Assembly: GCF_900130015.1 (NCBI RefSeq)
Contig: NZ_FQXS01000013.1
Coordinates: forward strand, 61,102 to 125,101
DNA from: Desulfofustis glycolicus DSM 9705
GTDB taxonomy: Bacteria; Desulfobacterota; Desulfobulbia; Desulfobulbales; Desulfocapsaceae
DNA length: 64,000 nucleotides
Direction: 5' to 3'
Shown here piece by piece: positions 45,195 to 53,980 of this stretch (positions are counted from its first letter, which is position 1; every line of letters starts with the position of its first letter). The notes under the pieces are model-generated. The model ran no database searches. It saw only the letters and a program-made list of their open reading frames with translations, and was not told where the DNA came from. Made by a program: the position numbers and the translations under genes.

Positions 45195-45605
45195 ATGGGA
45201 AAATTACTGATGGCGATCGGTGTTGTCTGGTGCCTGTTGCCGGCCGTCGGGGCGAAGGCCCTCGACTTTCAGCCGGGACAGTATCAAATTACGTCGACTG
45301 CTGAAATACCGGGGATGCCGGCCATGCCGGCCCAGCAAACCGTGCAGTGCCTGACCGAGCAGGATCCGGTTTCAGCGGACATGGTTGGCAGCGGCTGCTC
45401 GATCAGTGACTTGAAGACCAGCGGCAATACCGTTTCCTGGGCCATGACCTGTGATCAACAGGGCACAAAGGCCACCGGTACCGGCCGGATAACCTACCAG
45501 AACGACAGCTTTTCCGGAGTATTTACGACGACCATGGACACACCGGGCGGGCCGGTGACGATAACTACCAAGAGTAACGGCACGCGGATAGGCCCTTGTC
45601 CTTGA
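45195..45605 (+). CDS. exported DUF3617-like protein
   Basis: This 136-residue protein has a cleavable signal (ends near GAKA, about residue 21). The mature part begins DFQPGQYQITSTAEIPGMP, followed by QCLTEQDPV, CSISDLKTSGNTVSW and C-terminal GPCP. This is the DUF3617 pattern of small periplasmic proteins with four conserved cysteines. The function is unknown. GGGAGGTG precedes the ATG. Confidence 0.8.
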   Translation: MGKLLMAIGVVWCLLPAVGAKALDFQPGQYQITSTAEIPGMPAMPAQQTVQCLTEQDPVSADMVGSGCSISDLKTSGNTVSWAMTCDQQGTKATGTGRITYQNDSFSGVFTTTMDTPGGPVTITTKSNGTRIGPCP

Positions 45606-45620
45606 ACATTTAGGATTCGT

Positions 45621-46373
45621 TCAGAAACATGAGCTGTTGTTGAGCAGATCCTCGATGGTGCCCTCGCCCAGAGGCGTGTGTAAAATGGTTTCCAGCAGCG
45701 GGGCGACATGGGGGTAATCTTCTTCTGCAAGCAGAAATCCGGGAAGCGATCGGGCGGTGAGCAGTCCCGGCGCTCCGTCTTCCTGTCGTTTCCGGATCAC
45801 TCCGCTCCCTGTTGGCCCGGGTGGTTGCATCGTCAAGTGCTGGAGCAGGGCGATCATCGTGCCCCACAGGCGCCCCTGGTCGAGGTGTTCGATCAACTGT
45901 CCGACTGCGGTACTCGCCGTCAGGTAAGCCGACGGGAGCACCGCTTCCCGGCCCGGTTGGCAGGTGACGGTGGAGACGAAGCAGCGACAGGCGAAGGGCC
46001 GGAACGAATAAACAGAGCAGCGGTCGTCCTGCAGCAGTGGACACGTGCCGGAGAAGATGCCGTGGCCGGGATCGATGTCATTCTGCTCCAGGCAAGCCCG
46101 GGCAAATTCGTTGGTCGTGCAGGACGGCGCTGCCGGAAGCGGCAGTCCGCCAAGCCGGTCAATCAACCATAACTCGCGGCCGGTTTGCCTCAGAAAGGAA
46201 AGGATTCTCTCGCCCTCCGATTCGCTGAGGGTTACCCCGTGCGTACAGCAGACGGCGCATCCCGGCCGGCAGGCAAACGCCCACTGCGCCGCCCACTCGT
46301 CGAATATCTCGTAGATCAACTCCAGGGCCTGGTGGCGGGCTGATGCTGCGATGGGTGGGGAATGGCCGGTCAT
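45621..46373 (-). CDS. YkgJ-family cysteine-cluster protein
   Basis: This 250-residue protein has CRPGCAVCCTHGV (about residues 35-47), CPLLQDDRCSVYSFRPFACRCF (about 111-132) and a C-terminal helical region. The cysteine spacing matches the YkgJ/UPF0153 family, thought to bind zinc or an iron-sulfur cluster. The first ATG overlaps the stop of the preceding small gene by ATGA, so they are translated together. It is the second YkgJ-type gene in the window. Confidence 0.8.
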   Translation of the reverse strand: MTGHSPPIAASARHQALELIYEIFDEWAAQWAFACRPGCAVCCTHGVTLSESEGERILSFLRQTGRELWLIDRLGGLPLPAAPSCTTNEFARACLEQNDIDPGHGIFSGTCPLLQDDRCSVYSFRPFACRCFVSTVTCQPGREAVLPSAYLTASTAVGQLIEHLDQGRLWGTMIALLQHLTMQPPGPTGSGVIRKRQEDGAPGLLTARSLPGFLLAEEDYPHVAPLLETILHTPLGEGTIEDLLNNSSCF

Positions 46374-46795
46374 GGGTGGGAGGAGAGTAACCCGGTAGCG
46401 GCCAGTGCCGAATCACGGGAGGTGAGGAGATGAAGGAAAAGTCGATCATCCTCACCCTGAAGCTCAGAGAAGGAACGTTCCAACGCCGGATAGCACTCTT
46501 CTCCGGTGACCACCACCAGGCGGAGCCGGTTGTAGCCGCACCGTTCCCGTTCCTCTCGGCCGCAGGCCGTCAGCGCAGCGAGCAGGTCTTTCATTGGCGG
46601 CCCTGCGTTGCCAGGGTGGACGAGATAGACGAGCAACCGCTGGCCGATCAGCAACCTTGTGACGACAACCGACACCAGTTCGGCCGGCGTAAAGGTATCG
46701 GTGAGCATGGACTGAAACACCGGTTCGGGACAACCGCAACCCAGGGTTTGCTGGACGAAGTTCTTGACCTGATCGGGGCGATCGACTGGTTTCAT
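46370..46795 (-). CDS. hypothetical protein with CGCP motif
   Basis: This 141-residue protein has CGCPEPVF near residue 19 and an alpha/beta pattern (LLVYLVHPGNAGPPMKDLL, RLRLVVVTGEECYP). I do not recognise a named family. A GAGGAAG ribosome site supports ATG 46795. The ATGA overlap with the YkgJ gene indicates a two-gene unit, so a role with that cysteine protein, perhaps in metal-cluster handling, is possible but unproven. Confidence 0.75.
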   Translation of the reverse strand: MKPVDRPDQVKNFVQQTLGCGCPEPVFQSMLTDTFTPAELVSVVVTRLLIGQRLLVYLVHPGNAGPPMKDLLAALTACGREERERCGYNRLRLVVVTGEECYPALERSFSELQGEDDRLFLHLLTSRDSALAATGLLSSHP

Positions 46796-46835
46796 GGTTA
46801 TCTTCCTCATGGCGTACCGGGTATTATATATCCCC

Positions 46836-46905
46836 CATGATGGGGAATCACAACGAAGTACTAAAATCAACGTCGTGGTTGGAAAGGCTGGCCGGCTCTG
46901 CCGGT
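46836..46905. repeat. second dispersed repeat, copy 3 (partial)
   Basis: CATGATGGGG..TCACAACGAAG....GTGGTTGG aligns by eye with CATGACGGG..TCACAACGAAC....GTGATCGG at 27524, about two thirds identical. It then runs into a CTGGCCGGCTCTGCCGG stretch that resembles the copy at 63378. It lacks the terminal GGGACAGGTT hairpin. Confidence 0.35.
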
Positions 46906-47016
46906 CGAGGCGCGGCTTTACGCTGTTCTTGGGGGCAGCCAAGAAACCAGACTACCGCAGCAGGTGCACTATTGCTACCGTGAAATGACGACCACCTCCA
47001 TGTCGTGGAGATGAAA

Positions 47017-47152
47017 GGGAACCGTGCAAAATTGCCATTTCGCCTAATCTCATCGTTGAGCAATCAAATTTTATCCTCAGCATAATATGCCTGCGGTGAA
47101 ATTTTCTTGCATGCCTCGATCTTGAACGAAATTTCAAATTTTCCAAGCTCCC
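47017..47152 (+). mobile_element. MITE-like repeat, copy C (136 bp)
   Basis: It begins GGGAACCGTGCAAAATTGCC and ends AATTTTCCAAGCTCCC. The flanking pentamers are TGAAA (47012-47016) and CGAAA (47153-47157), a target duplication with one difference. It has the same orientation as copies A and B and lies just upstream of the FabI-type gene. Confidence 0.87.
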
Positions 47153-47242
47153 CGAAAGATTCCTCAGCAGAGGGCTGGACGCTTGTTTCCCGGCAACCGG
47201 TATTGTATGATGGTAAGCCCCGTAGAACAAAGGAGAGAGCAT

Positions 47243-48058
47243 GTGAAGGACTTTCTGGAGATGGCCGGAAAACGCTATGTTGTGTTCGGACTGGCCAACA
47301 AGAAATCAATTGCTGCCGTCATCGCTGCAAACCTGCTGGAGCAGGGCGCCGAGGTTATGCTGGTGGTCCACTCGGAGAAGCGAAAAAAAGCGGCAAATGC
47401 ACTTTTCCCGGGCAGTCCGGTTTTTTTCTGCGATGTTGAAGAGGAAGAACAGATTGCCCGGGTCCGGGATGAGATAGCCGAGTGGATCGAAGCTGCATCG
47501 GGGGGCCGCGTCGATGGGCTGGTTCATTCGATTGCCTACGCCAACTACTCGGACGGTATCAAACCGTTTCACGAGACGAAGCGCCGAGATTTCCTGCAGG
47601 CCGCGACGATATCCTGCTTTTCGTTGATTTCCATTGCCAATCACTTCAAAAACCTGCTCGACATCGATGGCTCGGTGGTGACCGTGTCAATTTCTACAAC
47701 GCGGATGGCCGCAGTCAATTACGGCTACATGGCCCCGATCAAGGCGGCCCTTGATTCTTCACTTTGTTTTCTGGCTAAGAGTTTCGCCGATTTTTCCCGC
47801 ATCCGCTTCAATGCAGTGGCTCCGTCTTTGCTGAAGACATCGTCATCTGCCGGGATCCCCGGCTATATCGACAGCTATCTGTTTGCCGAGAAGGCCATGC
47901 TGCGCAAGCGTGCCCTGACCACTCAGGAAGTGGCTGATACCGCTGTTTTTCTGCTGTCCCGACGCTCTTCGGGCATCACCTGCCAGACCGTCGTCGTCGA
48001 CGGGGGCATGTCTGTCAATTACTTCGACCGAGATATCGTCAACAAAGCGATTAGCTGA
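47243..48058 (+). CDS. fabI: enoyl-[ACP] reductase, FabI-type SDR
   Basis: This 271-residue short-chain dehydrogenase-like protein starts [22 protein letters not shown], close to the FabI N-terminus. It has FabI-like HSIAYAN and the catalytic Y-x6-K in NYGYMAPIK, followed by [12 protein letters not shown] and [15 protein letters not shown]. It should reduce enoyl-ACP in fatty-acid elongation. The GTG at 47243 follows AGGAGAGAGCAT. The gene is flanked by MITE copies C and D in opposite orientation. A non-FabI short-chain reductase remains possible. Confidence 0.85.
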   Translation: MKDFLEMAGKRYVVFGLANKKSIAAVIAANLLEQGAEVMLVVHSEKRKKAANALFPGSPVFFCDVEEEEQIARVRDEIAEWIEAASGGRVDGLVHSIAYANYSDGIKPFHETKRRDFLQAATISCFSLISIANHFKNLLDIDGSVVTVSISTTRMAAVNYGYMAPIKAALDSSLCFLAKSFADFSRIRFNAVAPSLLKTSSSAGIPGYIDSYLFAEKAMLRKRALTTQEVADTAVFLLSRRSSGITCQTVVVDGGMSVNYFDRDIVNKAIS

Positions 48059-48128
48059 GCGGCTGTGTCCTCCGTTCCGGAGTATCGCCTGGTGATCGGC
48101 CGGGCATATCCGATTCGGACGCCTAAAG

Positions 48129-48270
48129 GGGAGCTTGAAAAATTCGGAATTCCGTTTTAGATCGAGGCGCGCAAGAAAATTTTACCGCAGGCATATACAT
48201 GATATTCCGAGGATAAAATTTGATTGCGCAACGATGAGATTGGACGGAATGACATTTTTTCAAGGTTCCC
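48129..48270 (-). mobile_element. MITE-like repeat, copy D (142 bp, inverted)
   Basis: It is the reverse complement of the other copies: GGGAGCTTGAAAAATTCGG at the left and a right end whose complement is GGGAACCTTGAAAAAATGTC. Exact 5-bp direct repeats TAAAG lie at 48124-48128 and 48271-48275. It ends inside the stop codon of the HesB-like gene, which is kept as TAG. Confidence 0.9.
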
Positions 48271-48581
48271 TAAAGATTGATCGGCTGGTCCGGTATGATC
48301 AGGAAGCCGGCCCCGCTTTTACCGGCACACCCCTCCGGTTGACCCTCCCTGAAATCGATGAGGATGTTTTGGCAAAAGGCATACAGCTGTCGATCGATGA
48401 TTATGGCGAGGTCCTCGAGAAGGACCGTCTCGTCGGTTTCACCCGCTGAATCGACGACGAGTCCGAGGCCCGGGCCGGCGATACCGCCAATAACGGCAAT
48501 TCTGATTGCCGATCCGGCGCCGCCTTCGGCGACCACGAGTTGGGCGAGGTGAGGCAACGCTTCATCACTGACAGTGATCAT
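48270..48581 (-). CDS. HesB/IscA-like protein lacking the usual cysteines
   Basis: This 103-residue protein has the A-type fold pattern: ITVSDEALPHLAQLV, IRIAVIGGIAGPGLGLVVD, then a C-terminal GAGFLI. In related small HesB-like proteins of sulfate reducers the GG(C/U)(S/A)GP position carries cysteine or selenocysteine; here it is isoleucine (GGIAGP). The C-terminal CGCG of true IscA is also absent. An iron-sulfur carrier role is therefore doubtful. The stop TAG abuts MITE copy D. Confidence 0.78.
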   Translation of the reverse strand: MITVSDEALPHLAQLVVAEGGAGSAIRIAVIGGIAGPGLGLVVDSAGETDETVLLEDLAIIIDRQLYAFCQNILIDFREGQPEGCAGKSGAGFLIIPDQPINL

Positions 48582-48661
48582 CTGTTTTCTTCTCCCCCTG
48601 GTTATGTTCGGTTCATACTGGCATGTTGCTGATTTTTACCAGATGTGCCGGGATCAGACAA

Positions 48662-48696
48662 GAACAGCCCGGAGCGAAAATCGCTCCGGGCTGTTC
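48662..48696 (-). terminator. hairpin terminator after oadB
   Basis: GAACAGCCCGGAGCGA and TCGCTCCGGGCTGTTC form a perfect 16-bp stem with a 3-base loop 25 bases past the oadB stop on the minus strand. The following T-run is weak (TTGTCTG). It most likely ends the oad operon. Confidence 0.75.
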
Positions 48697-48721
48697 AGGC
48701 GTGCTGTTAAAAAAGACGCTG

Positions 48722-50236
48722 TTACAACAGTGCGAGCAATACTCCGGCAGCCACCGCGGAGCCGATAACGCCTGAAACGTTGGCGCCCATGGCGTGCATG
48801 ATCAGGTGGTTCTGCGGATTTGCTTCCAGGCCCACCTTGTTGACCACACGGGCGGCCATCGGCACGGCGGAAACGCCGGCGGCGCCGATCAAAGGATTTA
48901 CCTGGGTCTTGGACAGCTTGTTCATCAGTTTGGCCATCAGGACACCACCGGCGGTACCGATGGAAAAAGCAACGATGCCAAGGACCAGGATGCCGAGAGT
49001 TTCCAGGTTGAGAAACTTGTCGGCAGAGAGCTTGCTGCCGACACCGAGGCCGAGGAAGATGGTCACGGTATACATCAGCGGACCCTTGATCGTATCGGAC
49101 AAACGGTCGATAACCCCGCACTCCTTGGCCAGGTTGCCGACCATGAACATGCCAATCAGCGGTGCCGCGGTGGGTAGCAGCAGTGCGCAGATGCCGAGGA
49201 CCAGCAGCGGCAGGATGATTTTCTCCAGCTTCGAGACATGGCGCATCTGCACCATTTTGATCTGTCGTTCTTCCTTGGACGTCAGCCATTTCATGATTGG
49301 GGGCTGGATAATCGGCACCAGGGCCATGTAGGAATACGCGGCAATGGCTATCGAACCGAGCAGTCGCGGTGACAGCTGGCTGGATAGAAATATCGCCGTC
49401 GGTCCGTCAGCACCGCCGATAATACCGATTGAAGCGGCGTCCCGAAGGGAAAAGGCGATCCCTGGAACGAATTCGGACAGTGACAGTGCGCCGAGAAGGG
49501 TGGCGAAAATACCGATCTGCGCAGCGCCGCCGAGCAAAATGGTCTTTGGGTTGGCGATCATCGGCCCGAAATCGGTCAGGGCCCCGACACCCATGAAGAT
49601 CAGCAACGGAAAAATGCCGGTGACGATGCCGACTTCGTAGATGTAGTGAAGGATTCCCCCCGGCTCGGCAATGCCGGCCAGCGGAATATTGGCCAGGATC
49701 GCGCCATAGCCGATGGGGATCAGCAGCAGCGGTTCAAATTGCTTGAAGATTCCGAGATAGAGCAGTATCAGACCGACACAGATCATCAGGATTCTGCCGA
49801 TGCCGACGGTCCAGTCGCGCTCCAATTGTCCGTCGATGATACCGTAAACACCGGTGGTCCGGAACAGGTTGCCGACCAGCTTGCCGATGTCGGGCAACTC
49901 ATGACTGGCCAGGGCCAGCGGCCGTTCGGCAACGACGACAGACGGGGTGATGATGCCGATCTGCTCGCCCTGTTTAACCTTCTGGTAGGGTTCGACAGAG
50001 AGAGACTCGATGATGCCGGCGGTCCCCGCTTTGAGTTCGGTGATGGTTCCGTCGGCGTCTTTTAAAACAACGAGGATATCCCCGCTATAAACGGATCGTC
50101 CGGGGGCAATGTCTATGCGAATCACCTTGGCGTCGGAAGGCGACGCGATGACCACACCATCTTCGGTCGCCTGGACGGGGGCTCCCGCAAAGGTGCAGAA
50201 GCCAAGCAGTATGAGCAGAATTGTTTTGATTTTCAT
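48722..50236 (-). CDS. oadB: oxaloacetate decarboxylase beta subunit (sodium pump) with N-terminal barrel domain
   Basis: This 504-residue protein has a signal peptide (to about residue 23, GAPVQA). A biotinyl/lipoyl-like barrel-sandwich domain follows ([29 protein letters not shown], residues 27-98) without a biotin lysine motif. The standard OadB membrane domain of about 390 residues comes next ([54 protein letters not shown]). The pump exports Na+ using carboxybiotin decarboxylation. The ATG at 50236 was chosen for the signal peptide; an ATG 19 codons earlier is unsupported. It is last in the operon after oadG and oadA. Confidence 0.9.
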   Translation of the reverse strand: MKIKTILLILLGFCTFAGAPVQATEDGVVIASPSDAKVIRIDIAPGRSVYSGDILVVLKDADGTITELKAGTAGIIESLSVEPYQKVKQGEQIGIITPSVVVAERPLALASHELPDIGKLVGNLFRTTGVYGIIDGQLERDWTVGIGRILMICVGLILLYLGIFKQFEPLLLIPIGYGAILANIPLAGIAEPGGILHYIYEVGIVTGIFPLLIFMGVGALTDFGPMIANPKTILLGGAAQIGIFATLLGALSLSEFVPGIAFSLRDAASIGIIGGADGPTAIFLSSQLSPRLLGSIAIAAYSYMALVPIIQPPIMKWLTSKEERQIKMVQMRHVSKLEKIILPLLVLGICALLLPTAAPLIGMFMVGNLAKECGVIDRLSDTIKGPLMYTVTIFLGLGVGSKLSADKFLNLETLGILVLGIVAFSIGTAGGVLMAKLMNKLSKTQVNPLIGAAGVSAVPMAARVVNKVGLEANPQNHLIMHAMGANVSGVIGSAVAAGVLLALL

Positions 50237-50316
50237 AATGATTCCATCATTCAAACAATGCCAGTCGTGGCGGGCTAAGGCCCGCCACGACAACGGGAAG
50301 AGCAGTATCTGCCTGG

Positions 50317-52119
50317 TCAGCCAATGGTGAAAAGGTGATCCGATGCCTGCACCGTGTCTCCCGCCGATACCTCGATGGCGACAATTTTTCCATCACAGGG
50401 AGATTTGACCTCAGACTCCATTTTCATCGCTTCCAGGACCAGCAGGGGCTGATCCTTGGTGACCGAATCGCCGACCTTAACGAGAATCTTGACGACATTG
50501 CCCGGAGTCGGTGCTTCGACTTCAGTGCCGCCACCGGCCGGTTCAGCGGCGGGAGCGGCTGATGCAGCCGGTTGTGCCGGGGTGGCCTGAACGGCGCCGC
50601 TACCCTCGGCAACGACGACGTCGTAGCTACGATTGTTGACAGTGATGGAGTAGGAGCGCGGTCCGGACGGGGCCGGGGCAGCTGCCGCTTTTGCTTTGGC
50701 GGCAGGTTTGGCCGGCGCTTCTTCGTCACTCTTCTTGCGAACGTTGACTTTGGCATTGCCGAGCAGGTAATCCAGTCCTTTCTGCTCACAACTGGCAATG
50801 ATAAAGAGGTTCTCGTCGGTAACCGGCAGGTTGTTTTCTTCGAGGATTTTCGTCGCTTTCGGAATACCCGGTTCTAGGATATCGAGTGGATCGTCGGTGA
50901 AGACCGGTTTGCCGAGTTGTTCGGAAGCGAGCTTGACGATTTCCGGATCCGGCGGTGTCGGTGTCTTGCCGAAGTAGCCGAGGACCATGTTGCCGTAGTT
51001 CTGGTTGATCACCTTCCACGGGCCCTGGGTAACGTTCATATAGGCCTGCTGGAAATAGAACTGGGAAACGGGGGTGACCGATGAGCCAAAACCACCGAGC
51101 CGGATGACGTTGGCCATCTCTTTGATGACTGCCGGATAAAGATGCAGTGTATTGGTGTCGCGCATCATCATCGTGTTGGCCGTCAAGGCGCCGCCGGGCA
51201 TCGGCGACAGGGTGATCGTCGGCGAGACCATTTTCGCTTCCGGCGGAAAGAAATAGTCTTTCATCGCGTCCTCGAACGCCTCTTCGGCCAAGAGAATTTT
51301 TTCATAGTCGAGATCGAGCGTGAAATCGGTGCCTTTCAGAACGTGCATCATCGACAGGATATCGGGCTGGCAGGTGCCGCCGCTGACCGGGCTCTTGGCC
51401 AGATCGATACCGTCTGCGCCGCCTTCGACGGCTGCCAGGTTCTGGGAGATACCGATACCGGCGGTATCATGGGTGTGGAACCAGAGGATGGTATCGTCGG
51501 AAACCATTTTCCGGGCGCCTTTGAACGTGTCGTAGACTTTTCTCGGATTGGCCGTCCCGGTTGCGTCTTTGAAGCAGATGGAATGAAACGGGATATCCGA
51601 GTCAAGGATCACTTTCAGACGCTCGAGGTAGAACTCCGGTGTATGGGCGCCGGTGCAGCCGGGCGGCAGATCCATGATGGTCACGACGATCTGGTGTTGC
51701 AACCCGTGGTGGGCGATCCGCTCGCCGGAATATTCGAGGTTGTGCATGTCGTTGAGCGCATCGAAGTTGCGGATCGTGGTCATGCCATGTTTCTTGAACA
51801 TCTTGGCATGCAGATCGATCATGTCCCGGGGCTGCTGGCTGAGGGCCACGACATTGATGCCGCGGGCCAGGGTCTGCAGATTGGTGGCGGGGCCGACTTT
51901 TTCGCGGAAACGATCCATCATGTCGAAGGCCGATTCGCCGCAATAGAAGAAAAGGCTTTGAAAACGTGCACCACCGCCGGCTTCGAGATGGGTGATACCG
52001 GCATCGACACTGGCCTGCAGAGCGGGCAGAAAATCATCGGTCAACACCCGTGCGCCGAAAACTGACTGAAATCCGTCCCGAAAAGACGTATCCATGAATT
52101 TGATTACTTTTTTACCCAC
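50317..52119 (-). CDS. oadA: oxaloacetate decarboxylase alpha subunit (carboxyltransferase + biotin carrier)
   Basis: This 600-residue protein has an HMGL-like TIM barrel ([45 protein letters not shown]) and a conserved carboxylase domain. An Ala/Pro-rich linker (about residues 470-530) leads to a C-terminal biotin domain with the biotinyl lysine in EAMKMES. It transfers CO2 from oxaloacetate to biotin. The GTG start follows GGAGAAGTACG. The genes oadG, oadA and oadB lie in this order with short gaps. Pyruvate carboxylase subunit B has the same layout, but OadB beside it favours the decarboxylase. Confidence 0.95.
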   Translation of the reverse strand: MGKKVIKFMDTSFRDGFQSVFGARVLTDDFLPALQASVDAGITHLEAGGGARFQSLFFYCGESAFDMMDRFREKVGPATNLQTLARGINVVALSQQPRDMIDLHAKMFKKHGMTTIRNFDALNDMHNLEYSGERIAHHGLQHQIVVTIMDLPPGCTGAHTPEFYLERLKVILDSDIPFHSICFKDATGTANPRKVYDTFKGARKMVSDDTILWFHTHDTAGIGISQNLAAVEGGADGIDLAKSPVSGGTCQPDILSMMHVLKGTDFTLDLDYEKILLAEEAFEDAMKDYFFPPEAKMVSPTITLSPMPGGALTANTMMMRDTNTLHLYPAVIKEMANVIRLGGFGSSVTPVSQFYFQQAYMNVTQGPWKVINQNYGNMVLGYFGKTPTPPDPEIVKLASEQLGKPVFTDDPLDILEPGIPKATKILEENNLPVTDENLFIIASCEQKGLDYLLGNAKVNVRKKSDEEAPAKPAAKAKAAAAPAPSGPRSYSITVNNRSYDVVVAEGSGAVQATPAQPAASAAPAAEPAGGGTEVEAPTPGNVVKILVKVGDSVTKDQPLLVLEAMKMESEVKSPCDGKIVAIEVSAGDTVQASDHLFTIG

Positions 52120-52190
52120 CGTACTTCTCCTTGCGTTAGGTTATGTCAACCATGCCGGCTGACGGATGATAGTCGCTTTCGCTTCTCTGT

Positions 52191-52463
52191 TCAGCGCAGC
52201 GCCGTCGCTCGTTCCGCCTCAAAGGCGGCAATGGCGGCGGTGATGACGACGATATCCTCGTCCTGATCTGCTGCCGCTGCCGATTTTTGCCGCTCTTTTT
52301 CCTGTCTCAAGCGCTCTCTCTCATCCTGGATCGCTTGCAGTTCGCGTGCCGTGACTCCTTTGGTGAGCATGGCGACGATTTGGATAAGCACAACCATCAG
52401 AATGAGAAACAGCAACACGGTTGTCATGCCGACAACCATCAACTTCAGTCCTTCAATGATCAT
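52191..52463 (-). CDS. oadG: oxaloacetate decarboxylase gamma subunit
   Basis: This 90-residue protein has one N-terminal membrane helix (LKLMVVGMTTVLLFLILMVV) and a charged tail, the OadG pattern that anchors the alpha subunit to OadB. The MIIEGLKLMVVGM start is typical. It is followed by oadA after 71 bases. Confidence 0.9.
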   Translation of the reverse strand: MIIEGLKLMVVGMTTVLLFLILMVVLIQIVAMLTKGVTARELQAIQDERERLRQEKERQKSAAAADQDEDIVVITAAIAAFEAERATALR

Positions 52464-52510
52464 CTGGTTTCCCTGCCTCTTGTTTCGGTGCCGTGATGAG
52501 GTTCGCCGGA

Positions 52511-52795
52511 TTACTCTTCGTAAACGGCATATTCGGTAGTATCTCCCAGCAACAGATCGATCTCGCTCTGGACGCTCTGACGCTGAGGACTGTTGAGCCA
52601 ATTCTCCCAATCTTCACGGGAGCGCCAGGTGGATATGACGACACATTCGTCGGGCTGGTCGATTCTACGTAAGGTTTCACCATAGATATAGCCCGGCTGA
52701 TTGAGCGTCAGACTGCGCATTTTTTTCAACAGAACCGTCAACTCGATGATGTTCTTGTCGATACCCTTCCTGGTGATAAAAATCTTGACTGCCAT
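52511..52795 (-). CDS. antibiotic biosynthesis monooxygenase (ABM) domain protein
   Basis: This 94-residue single ABM domain has KIFITRKGIDKNI at the start and the helix-strand element YIYGETLRRIDQPDECVVISTWRSREDWENWLNSP, with the conserved W...W around residues 57-66. These small dimeric proteins include quinol monooxygenases and heme oxygenase-like enzymes; the substrate here is unknown. It lies 48 bases before oadG on the same strand and may be the first gene of that operon. Confidence 0.85.
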   Translation of the reverse strand: MAVKIFITRKGIDKNIIELTVLLKKMRSLTLNQPGYIYGETLRRIDQPDECVVISTWRSREDWENWLNSPQRQSVQSEIDLLLGDTTEYAVYEE

Positions 52796-53505
52796 GCCGT
52801 TCCCCCTTGGTTGTGTTTGAACGACCGATCGGAGCGGTTTCTCGCGGAACTGGTCTGGACCGGCTGCATCGGCGATCGCCGGTTGAGAATGGATGCGGCT
52901 GAACTAAAGAAGAAACACCGTCTTAGCACAACCGTCCATGGGGAGTGTTGTGCCGAACGGAAACCGGAAAAACGACCGCATCATGGTCCCTTGTCCTGGC
53001 ACAAGAGTATAGGGTAGCTTTTTGTTTGTAAAGATAAATTGAAATCAGTTCCGCCAATCTCAATTATAAAAAATGATTAATGTTTTCGCTTCCTTCCCGG
53101 GTTCTGCCGGTAAGGATAGAGATTTACAGCAAAAAGAAGCTAGTCAAACTGGTATGACCAAGTCTGTTTTTCCACTGATTAAGCCAAAATTATACTTGTG
53201 TTGCAAATTATTTATGGTTAGCCGGTGCTGGTTGAGCCTCTATGGAAGTACTTCGCATGTTTAACTGCTCAAAAAAATGTTCAAAACGGAAAGTTCCAGA
53301 GTATTGATTTGCGGGAGCCGCCTTGATTCTATGGGACAATAGCAAGAGATCAAAGGAAAATTCGACGTTGGTCGGACCAGAAAAAAGAACAAGATGACAG
53401 AGGGCCGCCTAACTCGCCTGGTGCAAAGATTATGTTGCGTTTCGGAAGGTAGTCTGGTTTTTTGTCCCGACACTTCGTTATCTGCTGTTTCATTGCGAGT
53501 CAGTA
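52796..53505. other. 710-bp stretch without a recognisable gene
   Basis: Between the divergent ABM gene and the GtrA-like gene the frames are short (at most 87 codons), lack clear ribosome sites and match no known family. I see no hairpin terminator or RNA element I can name. Confidence 0.45.
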
Positions 53506-53973
53506 ATGCCTGAAAATGACACAATTATTCAATTTATCAAGTACGCCCTGGCCGGCGGTCTGGCAACCGCCGTTCACATCGCCGTCTTTCACGTGATAGC
53601 CTGGAAGATCTTCCCGGCCCTCCAGCCCCATGACCATGCGGTGCGTCTATTGAGGTTGCGGATCAGAGAGATCAATGATTACCAGCGGGCGCGCAACTCG
53701 ATGATCAGCAATGCGATGGCTTTTCTGGTTGCCAATATGGTTGCATATCTGACCAACATCATGTGGGTCTTTGAACGCGGGCGGCATGGTTTTCTTGTCG
53801 AGATAAGTCTGTTTTACCTCGTCTCCGGCATCAGTGTGGCCCTCGGCACATCGCTGATGGGCGTCCTTATCAGACGATTCGGAATGTTAACGACCTATGC
53901 CTTCGCAACCAATATCGTGACAGCGGTGATGATCAATTACGCAGTGCGGAAATTCTTCATTTTCCAGGGGTGA
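53506..53973 (+). CDS. GtrA-like membrane protein
   Basis: This 155-residue protein has four hydrophobic segments: near the N-terminus (IKYALAGGLATAVHIAVFHVIAW), SNAMAFLVANMVAYLTNIMWVF, LFYLVSGISVALG and TNIVTAVMINYAVRKFFIF. The Asn-rich late motif (NY.VRKFFIF) is typical of GtrA/DPMS-type flippase-like proteins that help move polyprenyl-linked sugars. A cytoplasmic loop between segments 1 and 2 is longer than usual (RLRIREINDYQRARN). No glycosyltransferase is adjacent. Confidence 0.85.
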   Translation: MPENDTIIQFIKYALAGGLATAVHIAVFHVIAWKIFPALQPHDHAVRLLRLRIREINDYQRARNSMISNAMAFLVANMVAYLTNIMWVFERGRHGFLVEISLFYLVSGISVALGTSLMGVLIRRFGMLTTYAFATNIVTAVMINYAVRKFFIFQG

Positions 53974-53980
53974 TCGGATT

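Noticed and set aside
47017..48270. Composite transposon carrying fabI
   Set aside because: The two bounding MITE copies have different target duplications, so they inserted independently.
51142..52065. 307-codon plus-strand frame inside oadA
   Set aside because: Antisense shadow of the carboxyltransferase domain.
53261..53524. 87-codon minus-strand frame upstream of the GtrA-like gene
   Set aside because: No recognisable domain, no ribosome site, and it overlaps the GtrA-like start.
53587..53604. Partial parS-like sequence TTTCACGTGA
   Set aside because: It has at least three mismatches to the palindrome and lies inside the GtrA-like coding sequence, so chance is more likely.
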